Source: Pseudoduganella sp.
GTDB taxonomy: Bacteria; Pseudomonadota; Gammaproteobacteria; Burkholderiales; Burkholderiaceae_D
Assembly: GCA_021323265.1 (NCBI GenBank)
Contig: JAJTCO010000001.1
Coordinates: 62,001-126,000 of the forward strand
Reading direction: 5' to 3'
Length of the DNA: 64,000 nucleotides
The position numbers and the translations under genes were made by a program. Shown here one piece after another: positions 45,025-52,921 of the stretch (its first letter is position 1; each line of letters starts with the position of its first letter). A model generated the notes under the pieces. That model was not told the DNA's origin. It saw only the letters and a list, made by a program, of their open reading frames with translations, and did not search any database.

Positions 45025-45899
45025 GACTACCGGAGATGACGCGGGCCACGGTGCCGCTGACGCAGGAGGTGCAGGCGATCGACGAGAAGGGGCGCCGCTC
45101 GCTGATCCACATTCCGGCCGAACGCCCGCTGACAGTGTACGTCGACAAGCGCGAACTGGTCACCCTGATGACGCTGGGCGGCGCGCCCGAAGCCCTGGTG
45201 CTGGGCTACCTGCGCAACCAGCGCCTGGTGCGCTCGCTGGAGGAGGTGGCGGCAATCCATGTCGACTGGTCGGTCGGCGCGGCGGCGGTGCGCACGCGCG
45301 GCGGCGTGGCCGATATCGAGGAGCGCACCGCGCGCAAGGTGGTCACGACCGGCTGCGGCCAGGGGTCGGTGTTCGGCAGCCTGATGGAGGAGGTGGACGA
45401 CATCGTGCTGCCGCCCGAGGCGCGGCTGCGGCAATCGGGCGTGTATCGGATTGTCGACACCATCCGCACGCTGCAGTCGATCTACAAGCAGGCCGGCTCG
45501 GTGCATGGCTGCGCGCTGTTTACGCGCGAGGGCGAGTTGCTGTACTTCGTGGAAGACGTCGGGCGCCACAACGCGGTCGATGCGATCGCCGGCAAGATGT
45601 GGCTCGATGGCGTGCAAGGCGGCGACAAGGTGTTCTACACCACGGGACGGCTCACGTCGGAAATGGTGATCAAAGGCGCGCAGATGTCGATTCCCTTCCT
45701 GCTCTCGCGCTCGGGTACCACGCAGATGGGCCACAGCGTCGCCACGCGCCTGGGCATGACGCTGCTGGCGCGCTGCACCGGCCGCCACTTCCTGCTGCTG
45801 ACTTCACCCGAGCGGCTTATTCTTGAGCCCGTGTCCACCTTGGGGTCAGACCCCAAGGTGGACACGGGCTGGGCAGGGAGTGCCGATGGGGTTGCTTGA
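45021..45899 (+). CDS. fdhD: formate dehydrogenase accessory sulfurtransferase FdhD
   Basis: A 292-residue FdhD that passes sulfur to the bis-MGD cofactor. Key motifs are VVTTGCGQGSVFG with Cys112, SVHGCALFTREGELLYFVED, GRHNAVDAIAGK and FYTTGRLTSEMVIKGAQM. E. coli FdhD has two Cys (CxxC) here; this one keeps only the first, so the loop works with one thiol or by a variant chemistry. The last 24 residues come from the dispersed palindrome and beyond, so the natural end was extended by repeat insertion. It overlaps fdhF by ATGA and tupB by 14 bp. Confidence 0.93.
   Translation: MRLPEMTRATVPLTQEVQAIDEKGRRSLIHIPAERPLTVYVDKRELVTLMTLGGAPEALVLGYLRNQRLVRSLEEVAAIHVDWSVGAAAVRTRGGVADIEERTARKVVTTGCGQGSVFGSLMEEVDDIVLPPEARLRQSGVYRIVDTIRTLQSIYKQAGSVHGCALFTREGELLYFVEDVGRHNAVDAIAGKMWLDGVQGGDKVFYTTGRLTSEMVIKGAQMSIPFLLSRSGTTQMGHSVATRLGMTLLARCTGRHFLLLTSPERLILEPVSTLGSDPKVDTGWAGSADGVA
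45826..45870. repeat. dispersed GTGTCCACC palindrome, copy 2 (at fdhD 3' end)
   Basis: A perfect palindrome of two 22-bp arms around one base, beginning AGCCCGTGTCCACCTTGGGG and ending with its complement at 45870. Within fdhD it encodes EPVSTLGSDPKVDTG. As RNA it would make a very stable hairpin between fdhD and tupB without a T-tract, and so could tune processing or stability of the operon transcript. Confidence 0.9.
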
Positions 45900-46593
45900 G
45901 GCGGTGGCGGGGGCTTTCCGTTTGCTGCTCACGGGCGACCCGGTGTTGTGGCGTATCGTGTGGGTTTCCGTTAGTACTACCGTGCTGGGGCTGCTCCTGG
46001 CGACGCCGCTGGCCGTGATGGGCGGGTATGCCATCGCCATGTCGCAGTTTCGCGGGCGGCGCGTCGTCATCTGGCTGGTGCAGGCGGCGCTTTCCCTGCC
46101 GACCGTGCTGATCGGACTGGTGTTGTACATGATGCTGTCGCGGCATGGGCCCATGGGCGGGCTGCAGTGGTTGTTTTCGCAGCCGGGCATCGTGGCGGGG
46201 CAGGTGCTGATTGCCTTGCCGGTGCTGCTGGCCTTTACGCTGGCGGCGGTACAGGCGGCCGATCCGCGCCTGGCGGAAACGGCCATCGCGCACGGGGCGT
46301 CGGGCTGGCGTGTGATGGCAACGCTGCTGTATGAGGTGCGCTTTGGCGTGATGGCGGCCATCATCAGCGGCTTTGGACGGGTGATTTCGGAGGTGGGCTG
46401 CGCCATGATGGTGGGCGGGAACATCGCGGGCGAGACGCGGACCATCACCACTGCCATCGCGCTGGAAACGAGCAAGGGCGAGTTCGCGCAGGGCATCGCG
46501 CTTGGCGTCGTGCTGGTGGCGCTGGCGCTGGCCATGAACGGGGCCATGATGGTGCTGCAGGGCGATGCCCACGCGGCCCGGGGCCGGGGGTGA
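45886..46593 (+). CDS. tupB: tungstate ABC transporter permease TupB
   Basis: A 235-residue inner-membrane permease with about six helices. The cytoplasmic coupling loop is EVGCAMMVGGNIAGETRTIT, in the position of the EAA loop. It is the smaller, single-protein permease of the TupABC tungstate type. Start ATG 45886 is preceded by AGGGAG and lies 14 bp inside the fdhD end. It is encoded between fdhD and tupC with a GTGA overlap downstream, so it is part of the formate dehydrogenase operon. Confidence 0.88.
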   Translation: MGLLEAVAGAFRLLLTGDPVLWRIVWVSVSTTVLGLLLATPLAVMGGYAIAMSQFRGRRVVIWLVQAALSLPTVLIGLVLYMMLSRHGPMGGLQWLFSQPGIVAGQVLIALPVLLAFTLAAVQAADPRLAETAIAHGASGWRVMATLLYEVRFGVMAAIISGFGRVISEVGCAMMVGGNIAGETRTITTAIALETSKGEFAQGIALGVVLVALALAMNGAMMVLQGDAHAARGRG

Positions 46594-47246
46594 CGGCCGT
46601 GTTGTCCATCTCCCGCCTGACCAAGCGCTATGGCGCGCAGCTGCTATTCGACCTGCACGATTTCCGCCTGGAGGCGGGGCGCGCTTATGTGCTGACCGGT
46701 ATCAACGGGGCCGGCAAGAGCACCTTGCTGCGCGTGCTGGCGGGACTTGCGCCGGCCGAGGCGCAAGGCGTTCATTTCGCGGGGGAGGCGGTGCGCCTGG
46801 CGCCGTATCCTGCGGCGCTGCGGCGCGATATCGTCTACGTGCACCAGCATCCGGTGATGTTTTCGACCAGCGTGGCGGCCAATATCGCGTATGGCCTGCG
46901 TGCGCGGGGCCTGCCGAGCGCGACGGTGACGCACTCGGTGGAGGAGGCGATGTGCTGGGCCGGCGTGCAGCATTTGCGCGCGAGTGCCCCGGCCACGCTT
47001 TCCGGCGGCGAGAAGCAGCGCGTGGCGCTGGCGCGCGCGAAGGTGCTGCATCCGCGCTTGCTGCTGCTCGACGAGCCGACCGCCAGCCTCGATGGCGAGG
47101 CGCGCGAGCAGGTGCTTGCCTTGATTCCTTCATTGACCCTGGCGGGCAGCACCGTTGTCATGGCCTGTCACGACCGTGACCTGATCAACCTGCCCGATGT
47201 GCGGCGCCTGAAGCTGCGCGACGGCTGCCTGGAGGAGAAGTGTTGA
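46590..47246 (+). CDS. tupC: tungstate ABC transporter ATP-binding protein TupC
   Basis: A 218-residue ABC ATPase. Walker A is GINGAGKST (residues 37-45), the signature is LSGGEKQRVALARA, Walker B is LLLLDEPTASLD, and the switch His lies in VVMACHDRDL. The Q-loop region (VYVHQHPVMF) is in place. It powers uptake of tungstate with TupA and TupB. GTG is the start, overlapping the tupB stop (GTGA). It ends in a TTGA or GTG overlap with tupA. Confidence 0.9.
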   Translation: MTAVLSISRLTKRYGAQLLFDLHDFRLEAGRAYVLTGINGAGKSTLLRVLAGLAPAEAQGVHFAGEAVRLAPYPAALRRDIVYVHQHPVMFSTSVAANIAYGLRARGLPSATVTHSVEEAMCWAGVQHLRASAPATLSGGEKQRVALARAKVLHPRLLLLDEPTASLDGEAREQVLALIPSLTLAGSTVVMACHDRDLINLPDVRRLKLRDGCLEEKC

Positions 47247-48055
47247 CACGTTCGCTTGTACTTGCCTTTGCCTGGTCCGCTTCGTTGGCCTTGTGCAACG
47301 GCGCGCAGGCGCAGCAGGTCATCCGCCTGTCGACCACCACCAGCACGGAAAACTCGGGCCTGCTGGCCTTCCTGCTGCCTGCCTTCGAAGCCATGAGCGG
47401 CAGCAAGGTGCATGTGATCTCGGTGGGCACGGGCAAGGCGCTTGAGCTGTCGAGGAACGGCGACGTGGATGCGACGCTGGTGCACGCGCGGGCGGCGGAA
47501 GACAGGTTCGTGGCCGACGGTTGGGGCGTCGACCGGCGCGACGTGATGTACAACGATTTCATCCTGGTGGGTCCGGCCGCCGATCCGTCCGGCGTGAAGG
47601 GCGGCAGGGACGTGTTGGCGGCCTTTCGCAAGCTGGCGGCCGGGCCGGCGCGCTTCATTTCGCGCGGCGACAATTCGGGCACGGACATCATGGAGAAGGC
47701 GTACTGGCGGCAGGCCGGCGCGATGCCTGCCGGCGCCCGCTACGTGTCGGCCGGCCTGGGCATGGGGGAGGTGCTGAACATGGCGGCAGAGTTGGGCGCC
47801 TATACGCTGACCGACCGCGCCACCTTCGGCGCCTACCAGGCCAGGACCGGCCTGGCGGTGATGGTGGAGGGCGATCGGCGCATGTTCAATCCCTACGGGA
47901 TCATCGCCACCAATCCGGCCCGGCACGCGGGCGTCAACTACCAGGGGGCGCGCCAGTTGATCGAGTGGATCACCTCAGCGGAGGGCCAGGCGAAGATCGC
48001 GCAGTTCCGGCCGGGCGGGCAGCAGCTGTTCTTCCCCGCCGCGCGGGCCGACTAA
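47240..48055 (+). CDS. tupA: tungstate-binding periplasmic protein TupA
   Basis: A 271-residue periplasmic solute-binding protein. After a signal peptide ending at AQAQ comes the TupA oxyanion motif RLSTTTSTENSGLL. Other ligand segments are VSVGTGKALELSRNGDVDAT and ISRGDNSGTDIMEKAYW. This Thr/Ser-rich signature separates tungstate-specific TupA from molybdate ModA. GGAGGAG precedes the start, which may be GTG at 47240 or TTG at 47243. It is the last gene of the operon. Together with fdhF it argues for a tungsten-dependent formate dehydrogenase. Confidence 0.9.
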   Translation: MLTRSLVLAFAWSASLALCNGAQAQQVIRLSTTTSTENSGLLAFLLPAFEAMSGSKVHVISVGTGKALELSRNGDVDATLVHARAAEDRFVADGWGVDRRDVMYNDFILVGPAADPSGVKGGRDVLAAFRKLAAGPARFISRGDNSGTDIMEKAYWRQAGAMPAGARYVSAGLGMGEVLNMAAELGAYTLTDRATFGAYQARTGLAVMVEGDRRMFNPYGIIATNPARHAGVNYQGARQLIEWITSAEGQAKIAQFRPGGQQLFFPAARAD

Positions 48056-48933
48056 GCGCGCTCGAGCCAGGCCAGCAGGGCTTCGGCCACGCCTTCCGGG
48101 TGCTCGCGCTGCGGGAAGTGGCCAACGCCTGCCAGCAGCACGCGGTGATATGGCCCGCTGAACAGGTGTTCCTTGTGCTCGGAGGACTGCGGCGTGTTGG
48201 CGCCGTCCTCGGTGCCGTGCAGCGTCAGTGTCGGCACGCCGATCACCGATTCGCGCCGCAGCCGTTCTTCCAGGTGGGCGTAATGCGGGTCGGGAAACGC
48301 CAGCCCCCAGCGATGGCGGTAGGAATGCACCGCGACGTCGACCCAGTCCGGGTTGTCCCAGGCGTGCATGGTGTCGTGGAAGACACCCTCGCCGAAATGC
48401 CAGGAGGGCGACCAGGTGCGCCAGAGCAGGTGGGCCAATTCGCGCCGCTCCTTGCGCAGGGACTCGGCGCCGCGGTCGGTGCTCAGGAACCATTGGTACC
48501 AGTAATTGCGGGCCTGGACCAGGCTCAGGGTCTGGTGCGGGTCGTTGGTGCCCCAGCCGACGGAAAGCGCCATGCAGCGCATGATCCGCTCGGGCGCCAG
48601 CAGGGCGGCGTTGTAGGCGGCGCGTGCGCCCCAGTCATGGCCGACGACGTTGAAGCGTTCGATGCCGAGCGCCGTGGCGAAGTCGAGCAGGTCCTGCGCG
48701 AGCGCGCTCAATTGGCCGCTGCGCGGCGTGGCGGGGTCGAGGAAGCGCGTTTCGCCGCAGCCGCGCAGGCTGGGGGCGATCACGCGGTAGCCGCCGCGCA
48801 CCAGCATGGGCAACACGCCGTCCCAGGTGTGCAGGTCGTCCGGCCAGCCGTGCAGCAGGATGATCGGTTCGCCCTGCATGTCGCCATGCTGGCGAAAGGC
48901 GATGCGCAAGCGGTCGGTGTTCACGTATTCCAT
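48052..48933 (-). CDS. alpha/beta hydrolase, epoxide hydrolase / dehalogenase-like
   Basis: A 293-residue cytoplasmic hydrolase. The oxyanion loop is HGWPD (residues 29-33). The nucleophile is Asp100 in VVGHDWGARAAY, so it belongs to the epoxide hydrolase / haloalkane dehalogenase group rather than to esterases. The acid is probably in LTLHGTEDGANTP, and the His is in AGVGHFPQREHPE. GAGAGATC lies before the ATG. It overlaps tupA by 4 bp at their 3' ends and is transcribed towards it. Confidence 0.9.
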   Translation of the reverse strand: MEYVNTDRLRIAFRQHGDMQGEPIILLHGWPDDLHTWDGVLPMLVRGGYRVIAPSLRGCGETRFLDPATPRSGQLSALAQDLLDFATALGIERFNVVGHDWGARAAYNAALLAPERIMRCMALSVGWGTNDPHQTLSLVQARNYWYQWFLSTDRGAESLRKERRELAHLLWRTWSPSWHFGEGVFHDTMHAWDNPDWVDVAVHSYRHRWGLAFPDPHYAHLEERLRRESVIGVPTLTLHGTEDGANTPQSSEHKEHLFSGPYHRVLLAGVGHFPQREHPEGVAEALLAWLERA

Positions 48934-48993
48934 GATCTCTCCTGGCTGGCAAGCGTGCCCTGGCGATTATAAGCCTGCGCTATACTGGAACCC

Positions 48994-49428
48994 ATGGAAA
49001 ACCTGCATATCGTTTGCCCACATTGCGACGCGGTCAACCGTGTTCCTTCGGTGCGCCTGGAGGAAGGTCCGACATGCGGCAAGTGCCAGCGCACCCTGTT
49101 CTCCGGCCATCCGGCCGACCTGTCGACGGCGCGCTTCCTCAAGCATATCGAGCGCAACGACATCCCCGTGCTGGTGGATTTCTGGGCGCCGTGGTGCGGC
49201 CCATGCCGCACGATGGCGCCGTTCTATGAGCAGGCAACGAAAAAGCTGGAACCCTATTTCCGCGTGGTGAAGGTCAATACCGAGGAAGAGCAGCAGCTGG
49301 CGGGACGCTTCGCCATCCGCAGCATTCCCACCCTGGCCTTGTTCAAGGGCGGGCGCGAAATGGCGCGCCAGCCGGGCGCCATGGATGCCGGCAACATCAT
49401 CGCCTGGGTGCAGCAGCACCTGCGATGA
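48994..49428 (+). CDS. trxC: thioredoxin 2 (TrxC)
   Basis: A 144-residue thioredoxin with the extra N-terminal zinc site of TrxC: Cys8, Cys11, Cys28 and Cys31 (CPHC and CGKC). The redox motif WAPWCGPC puts the active Cys at 68 and 71, followed by VDFWAPWCGP and the cis-Pro loop IRSIPTLALFKGG. It is the oxidative-stress thioredoxin, often in the OxyR regulon. Its stop lies at the edge of a 30-bp palindrome shared with the next operon. Confidence 0.95.
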   Translation: MENLHIVCPHCDAVNRVPSVRLEEGPTCGKCQRTLFSGHPADLSTARFLKHIERNDIPVLVDFWAPWCGPCRTMAPFYEQATKKLEPYFRVVKVNTEEEQQLAGRFAIRSIPTLALFKGGREMARQPGAMDAGNIIAWVQQHLR

Positions 49429-49457
49429 GATAAGTAAACATTTTCGTTTACTTATCT
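49428..49457. promoter_or_regulatory. 12-bp perfect palindrome, likely operator of the MFS / regulator operon
   Basis: AGATAAGTAAAC-ATTTTC-GTTTACTTATCT has two perfect 12-bp arms around 6 bases. It begins at the last base of the trxC stop and reaches over the -35 of the following operon. The inner form AAAC-N6-GTTT resembles the CAAC-N6-GTTG operator described for SufR, and a SufR-like regulator is encoded in the operon. As RNA it could also weakly fold after trxC, but no T-tract follows. Confidence 0.65.
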
Positions 49458-49475
49458 GCAAGGCCCCCCTATAGT
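49447..49475 (+). promoter_or_regulatory. sigma-70 promoter of MFS / regulator operon, possibly leaderless
   Basis: TTTACT (49447-49452) and TATAGT (49470-49475) are 17 bp apart. Transcription would begin near 49482-49483, at the MFS gene ATG itself. The -35 hexamer lies in the right arm of the palindrome, so a bound regulator would block polymerase. Confidence 0.6.
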
Positions 49476-49482
49476 GGAGGGC

Positions 49483-50712
49483 ATGAACAATATCCTTCTC
49501 ATCGCGGCAACCTGCCTGCTTGGCCTGCTGTCCACCACGGGCGCGTCCTTGCCTTACCCGATCCTGCCGCCGCTGTTCGCGGCGGAAGCCCATAACTCCC
49601 TGAACAATTTCCTCGGCTTGCCGCCCAAGCTGCTGTTCGGCATTGCGCTGACGGTCAATCCGATCGGCCTGGTCATCGGTTCGGCGCTGCTGGGCCCCAT
49701 GTCCGACCGCTACGGGCGCCGCCCCATCCTGCTGGCCACGGCGCTGGGGGCGGCCGCCGGCCATGCCCTGACGGCATGGGCGCTGGTCATGCAGTCCTAT
49801 CCGCTGTTCATCCTGGCGCGCTTTGCCACCGGTCTGCTGGAGGGCAACGGTGCAGTGGCGCGCGCCCTGGTGGCGGAGAAGCTGCAAGGGGCGCAGCGCA
49901 TGCGCGCCCTGTCGCTGGTGAACGGCGCGCTGCACCTGGGCTGGCTGGTCGGTCCGGTGCTGGCCGGCTTCACGCTGGGCTTCGGCATCACGGTGCCGTT
50001 CTGGGTGGCGGTGGTGGCGCTGATCCTGGCCGCGGCCCTGGTGGCCCTGACGGTGCCGCGGGCGGCCAGCGCGCCCGACGATGGCGCCTCCTGGTGGCAG
50101 GTGGCGCGCCAGCACCACGCCATGAACCTGCTGCGCTTCCCTGAGCTGCGCACGCTGTTCATCGTGCAGCTGGCGCTAACTTGCGGCATCACCGGCTTCT
50201 ACGAGTACTACCCGCTCTGGCTGGTGGAGCAGGGCGGCTACGATGCGCGCGGCATCGCGACCATCAACATGGCCATGTGCGCGATCATGACTTTGGCCGC
50301 GATCATCGCGGGCCGCCCGAGCCGGATGGAACCGCTGCACCGCGCCAGCTGGCTGGCGTTCGGCCTGGCCGCCACGGTGGCCGGCGTGGCGCTGGGGAAC
50401 CTGTGGGTGGGGCTGGTGGCGATCTGCCTGTTCGGCTTGCCCAATGCCTTTTACAACGCGACGGTGCAGTCGTGGGCGGCAGACCGCTTCGCCGCGCATG
50501 GCCAGGGGTCGGTCATGGGGCTGCTGTCGATGACCTTCTGCTTCGCCAACATCGTCATGGCGGCCATCGGCTCGGTGCTGACGCTGGTCGACACGCGCCT
50601 GATCCTGCTGCTGGGGGCCTTGCTTGCCACCTGGGCCGGGTGGCGCCTGCGCGGCTGGCGAAGCGAGCTGTCGCACACGCCGCGCCATGTTCCCGAAGGA
50701 GCCGGCGCATGA
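49483..50712 (+). CDS. MFS transporter
   Basis: A 409-residue twelve-helix major facilitator. The family motif A after helix 2 is GPMSDRYGRRPILL, and helix 4 has FILARFATGLLEGNG. A central cytoplasmic loop (residues about 190-215) is followed by QLALTCGITGFYEYYPLWL. Substrate is unknown. ATG 49483 coincides with the predicted transcription start; the GGAGG before it would then not be transcribed. The regulator gene overlaps the stop by ATGA, so both are one operon. Confidence 0.9.
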   Translation: MNNILLIAATCLLGLLSTTGASLPYPILPPLFAAEAHNSLNNFLGLPPKLLFGIALTVNPIGLVIGSALLGPMSDRYGRRPILLATALGAAAGHALTAWALVMQSYPLFILARFATGLLEGNGAVARALVAEKLQGAQRMRALSLVNGALHLGWLVGPVLAGFTLGFGITVPFWVAVVALILAAALVALTVPRAASAPDDGASWWQVARQHHAMNLLRFPELRTLFIVQLALTCGITGFYEYYPLWLVEQGGYDARGIATINMAMCAIMTLAAIIAGRPSRMEPLHRASWLAFGLAATVAGVALGNLWVGLVAICLFGLPNAFYNATVQSWAADRFAAHGQGSVMGLLSMTFCFANIVMAAIGSVLTLVDTRLILLLGALLATWAGWRLRGWRSELSHTPRHVPEGAGA

Positions 50713-51356
50713 ATACCGCTGACCAGATCCTGTTCCTGCTGAAGACGCGCGGCCCGCGCACGGCGCAGCAGCTGGCCGACTTGCTGGGCCTGACCTCGAT
50801 GGGCGCGCGGCGCCACCTGGAGGCCGCCGAGCAGGCTGGGCTGGCCCGGCACGAAGACGTGGCCGAGAAGGTGGGACGCCCGGCGCGCCGCTGGCTGCTG
50901 ACCGAGGCCGGCCACGCCCGTTTCCCGGACCGCCATGCCGACCTCACGCTGCAGCTGATCACCCAGGTGCGCGCCCTGTTCGGGGAGGAGGGCCTGGAAA
51001 AGCTGATCGTGGCGCGCGAGAAGGAAAGCGAAACGCTCTACCGCGACGCCATCGGGGCCGCGCCGGAGCTGGCGCAGCGCGTGGCCACGCTGGCCCTGAT
51101 GCGCGATGCCGAAGGCTATATGGCGGAGGTGGAGCAGGCCGCCGACGGTTCGCTGCTGCTGGTGGAAAACCATTGCCCGATCTGCGCCGCGGCGCGCGAA
51201 TGCCAGAATTTCTGCCGCTCGGAACTGGCGGTCTTCCAGCGCGTGCTGGGCCCCGGCGCCAGCGTCGAGCGCGCCGAACACCTGCTATCGGGGGCGCGCC
51301 GCTGCGCCTACCGCATCGTCCCGGTCCAGGCACCACGCAACGGCGATCTGGTGTAG
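50709..51356 (+). CDS. winged-helix regulator with C-terminal Cys cluster (SufR-like)
   Basis: A 215-residue regulator. Residues 5-65 form a winged helix (ILFLLKTRGPRTAQQLADLL, TSMGARRHLEAAEQAGL). The C-terminal half has an Fe-S style cysteine set: Cys156, Cys159, Cys165 and Cys169 (HCPICAAARECQNFC), then Cys199 near the end. Layout and sequence resemble SufR, which loses repression when its Fe-S cluster is lost. It ends the MFS operon and is likely to bind the palindrome at its front. Confidence 0.88.
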   Translation: MNTADQILFLLKTRGPRTAQQLADLLGLTSMGARRHLEAAEQAGLARHEDVAEKVGRPARRWLLTEAGHARFPDRHADLTLQLITQVRALFGEEGLEKLIVAREKESETLYRDAIGAAPELAQRVATLALMRDAEGYMAEVEQAADGSLLLVENHCPICAAARECQNFCRSELAVFQRVLGPGASVERAEHLLSGARRCAYRIVPVQAPRNGDLV

Positions 51357-51383
51357 AGTGGCCGGAACTGCAAGGGAGGCCGT

Positions 51384-51644
51384 ATGGATGCGGAAGAAGA
51401 ACGCCGCCGCTTCGTAGCCGAAGTGTGGCGACGCTTTGAGGACGTGCAGAACTGGGCGATCGCGAACTGGCCGGACCAGTCGCACCCGTTGACAAGCTCG
51501 GACTTTGTCGAGGGCCGCAAGGAAATCCTTGGCCTGGGCCTGCCGCCCGAGCGCAAGCTGGGCCACGCGCCGCCCCAGCCCGCGCCGGAGCCGGAGCAGG
51601 GCGGCCCGCAGTATCAGGACGTGACGCCCGCGCCCTGGCCCTGA
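51384..51644 (+). CDS. hypothetical small protein
   Basis: An 86-residue soluble protein. Residues 1-55 are helical and charged (DAEEERRRFVAEVWRRFEDV, then GRKEILGLGLPPERK). The last 30 residues are Pro- and Glu-rich and likely disordered. I do not recognise the family. GGGAGG lies before the ATG, and its end overlaps the opposing Bcr/CflA gene by 31 bp. Confidence 0.65.
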   Translation: MDAEEERRRFVAEVWRRFEDVQNWAIANWPDQSHPLTSSDFVEGRKEILGLGLPPERKLGHAPPQPAPEPEQGGPQYQDVTPAPWP

Positions 51645-52798
51645 GCCAGGAAGTAGGCCGCGTAGCTGACCACCAGGCAGGCCGCCAGGCCCAGGGCCAG
51701 GTGCAGGGCGCTGCCGAACAGCAGCGGCGCCACCAGGCCCGACACCAGGGCAAACAGCATCATCTGCAGGAAGGACTGCATCGACGCCGCCAGCCCGCTA
51801 TGGTTGGGGAACAGGTTCATGCCGGCCAGCGTCAGCGGCGGCATGGCCAGGGCCAGCGAGAAGGAATACAGGAACAGCGGCAGCACGGCCCACGGCACGG
51901 TGGCGGTGAAGAACCAGTTGTAGGCCACGTTGAGCGCGGCCGACACGGCCATCAGGCCGAAGCTGAGGCGGATCAAGGCCGGCGGCGCCAGCCTGTGCGC
52001 CAGCTTGCCGCTGGCCGTGGCGCCCAGCACGTGGCCGCTGATCAGCGGGATGAAGAGCCAGGCGAAGGCCGTTTCCGGCAAGTGCAGGATGTGCATGATA
52101 AAGTAGGCCGCCGAGCCGATGTACAGGGCGAAGCCGCCGAATGCTGCGCCCAGTGCGACCGACAGCAGGAGGAAGCGGCGGTGCTTCAACACCATCCAGT
52201 AATTGCGCGCGATGTCGCCCAGGTGCAGTGGCTGGCGCTTCTCCGGCGCCAGGCTTTCCGGCAGCCAGCGCCAGACGGCCACCCACATCAGCACGCCGAA
52301 TGCGGTGAGGAACCAGAAGATGGAACGCCAGCCGAACGCCACCTGCAGCCAGCCGCCCAGCACGGGCGCAATGGCCGGCGCCAGGCCGAACACCATCATG
52401 ATGTTGCCGAGCATCTTCTGGGCCGCCATGCCGTCGAAGCGGTCCTGCACGATGGCGCGTCCGATGACCGAACCGGCGCCGGACGCGAGCCCTTGCAGGA
52501 TGCGCGCGCCAAGCAGGAAGCCGAAGGACCCGGCCAGCGCCCCGCCCAGCGAGGCCAGCACGTACAGCACCAGCGACCACAGGATGACGGGACGGCGGCC
52601 AAAGCTGTCCGACAGCGTGCCGTAGAACAGCATCATGAAGGCAAACGTGAAGAGGAACAGGCTTAGCGTTTGCTGGATCGCCATCGGGCTGGCGTTGAAT
52701 TCCTGCGCGATGGCAGGGAAGGAGGGCAGGTAGGTGTCGATGGCCAGGGGACCGACCATGGTCAGGCCTGCCAAGAGCAGCGTCAGCAAGAGTTTCAT
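51614..52798 (-). CDS. Bcr/CflA family multidrug efflux MFS transporter
   Basis: A 394-residue twelve-helix exporter. Typical Bcr/CflA segments are GPLAIDTYLPSFPAIAQEF at the first helix (the Asp-Thr-Tyr is diagnostic), YGTLSDSFGRRPVILW after helix 2 and LQGLASGAGSVIGRAIVQD in helix 4. It pumps drugs out with proton exchange. It is divergent from the YceI gene with a 123-bp AT-richer gap. Confidence 0.92.
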   Translation of the reverse strand: MKLLLTLLLAGLTMVGPLAIDTYLPSFPAIAQEFNASPMAIQQTLSLFLFTFAFMMLFYGTLSDSFGRRPVILWSLVLYVLASLGGALAGSFGFLLGARILQGLASGAGSVIGRAIVQDRFDGMAAQKMLGNIMMVFGLAPAIAPVLGGWLQVAFGWRSIFWFLTAFGVLMWVAVWRWLPESLAPEKRQPLHLGDIARNYWMVLKHRRFLLLSVALGAAFGGFALYIGSAAYFIMHILHLPETAFAWLFIPLISGHVLGATASGKLAHRLAPPALIRLSFGLMAVSAALNVAYNWFFTATVPWAVLPLFLYSFSLALAMPPLTLAGMNLFPNHSGLAASMQSFLQMMLFALVSGLVAPLLFGSALHLALGLAACLVVSYAAYFLAQGQGAGVTS

Positions 52799-52921
52799 TG
52801 CTGTATTGTATCAAGATTGGAAATTATCGATTTATTCGATTCTATTCAGACATTTTTTGCGTTTTACTGGATTGAACTGTTGCACCATAATTGCTTGATC
52901 ATTTCCCTTTGGAGCCAAAAT

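Noticed and set aside
41105..45870. Palindromes as insertion-sequence ends flanking an island
   Set aside because: The two copies lie inside genes of a coherent operon with no transposase between, and no target duplication is seen.
49428..49457. Palindrome as rho-independent terminator of trxC
   Set aside because: The stem is AT-rich with no T-tract after it, and it overlaps a good -35 of the next operon.
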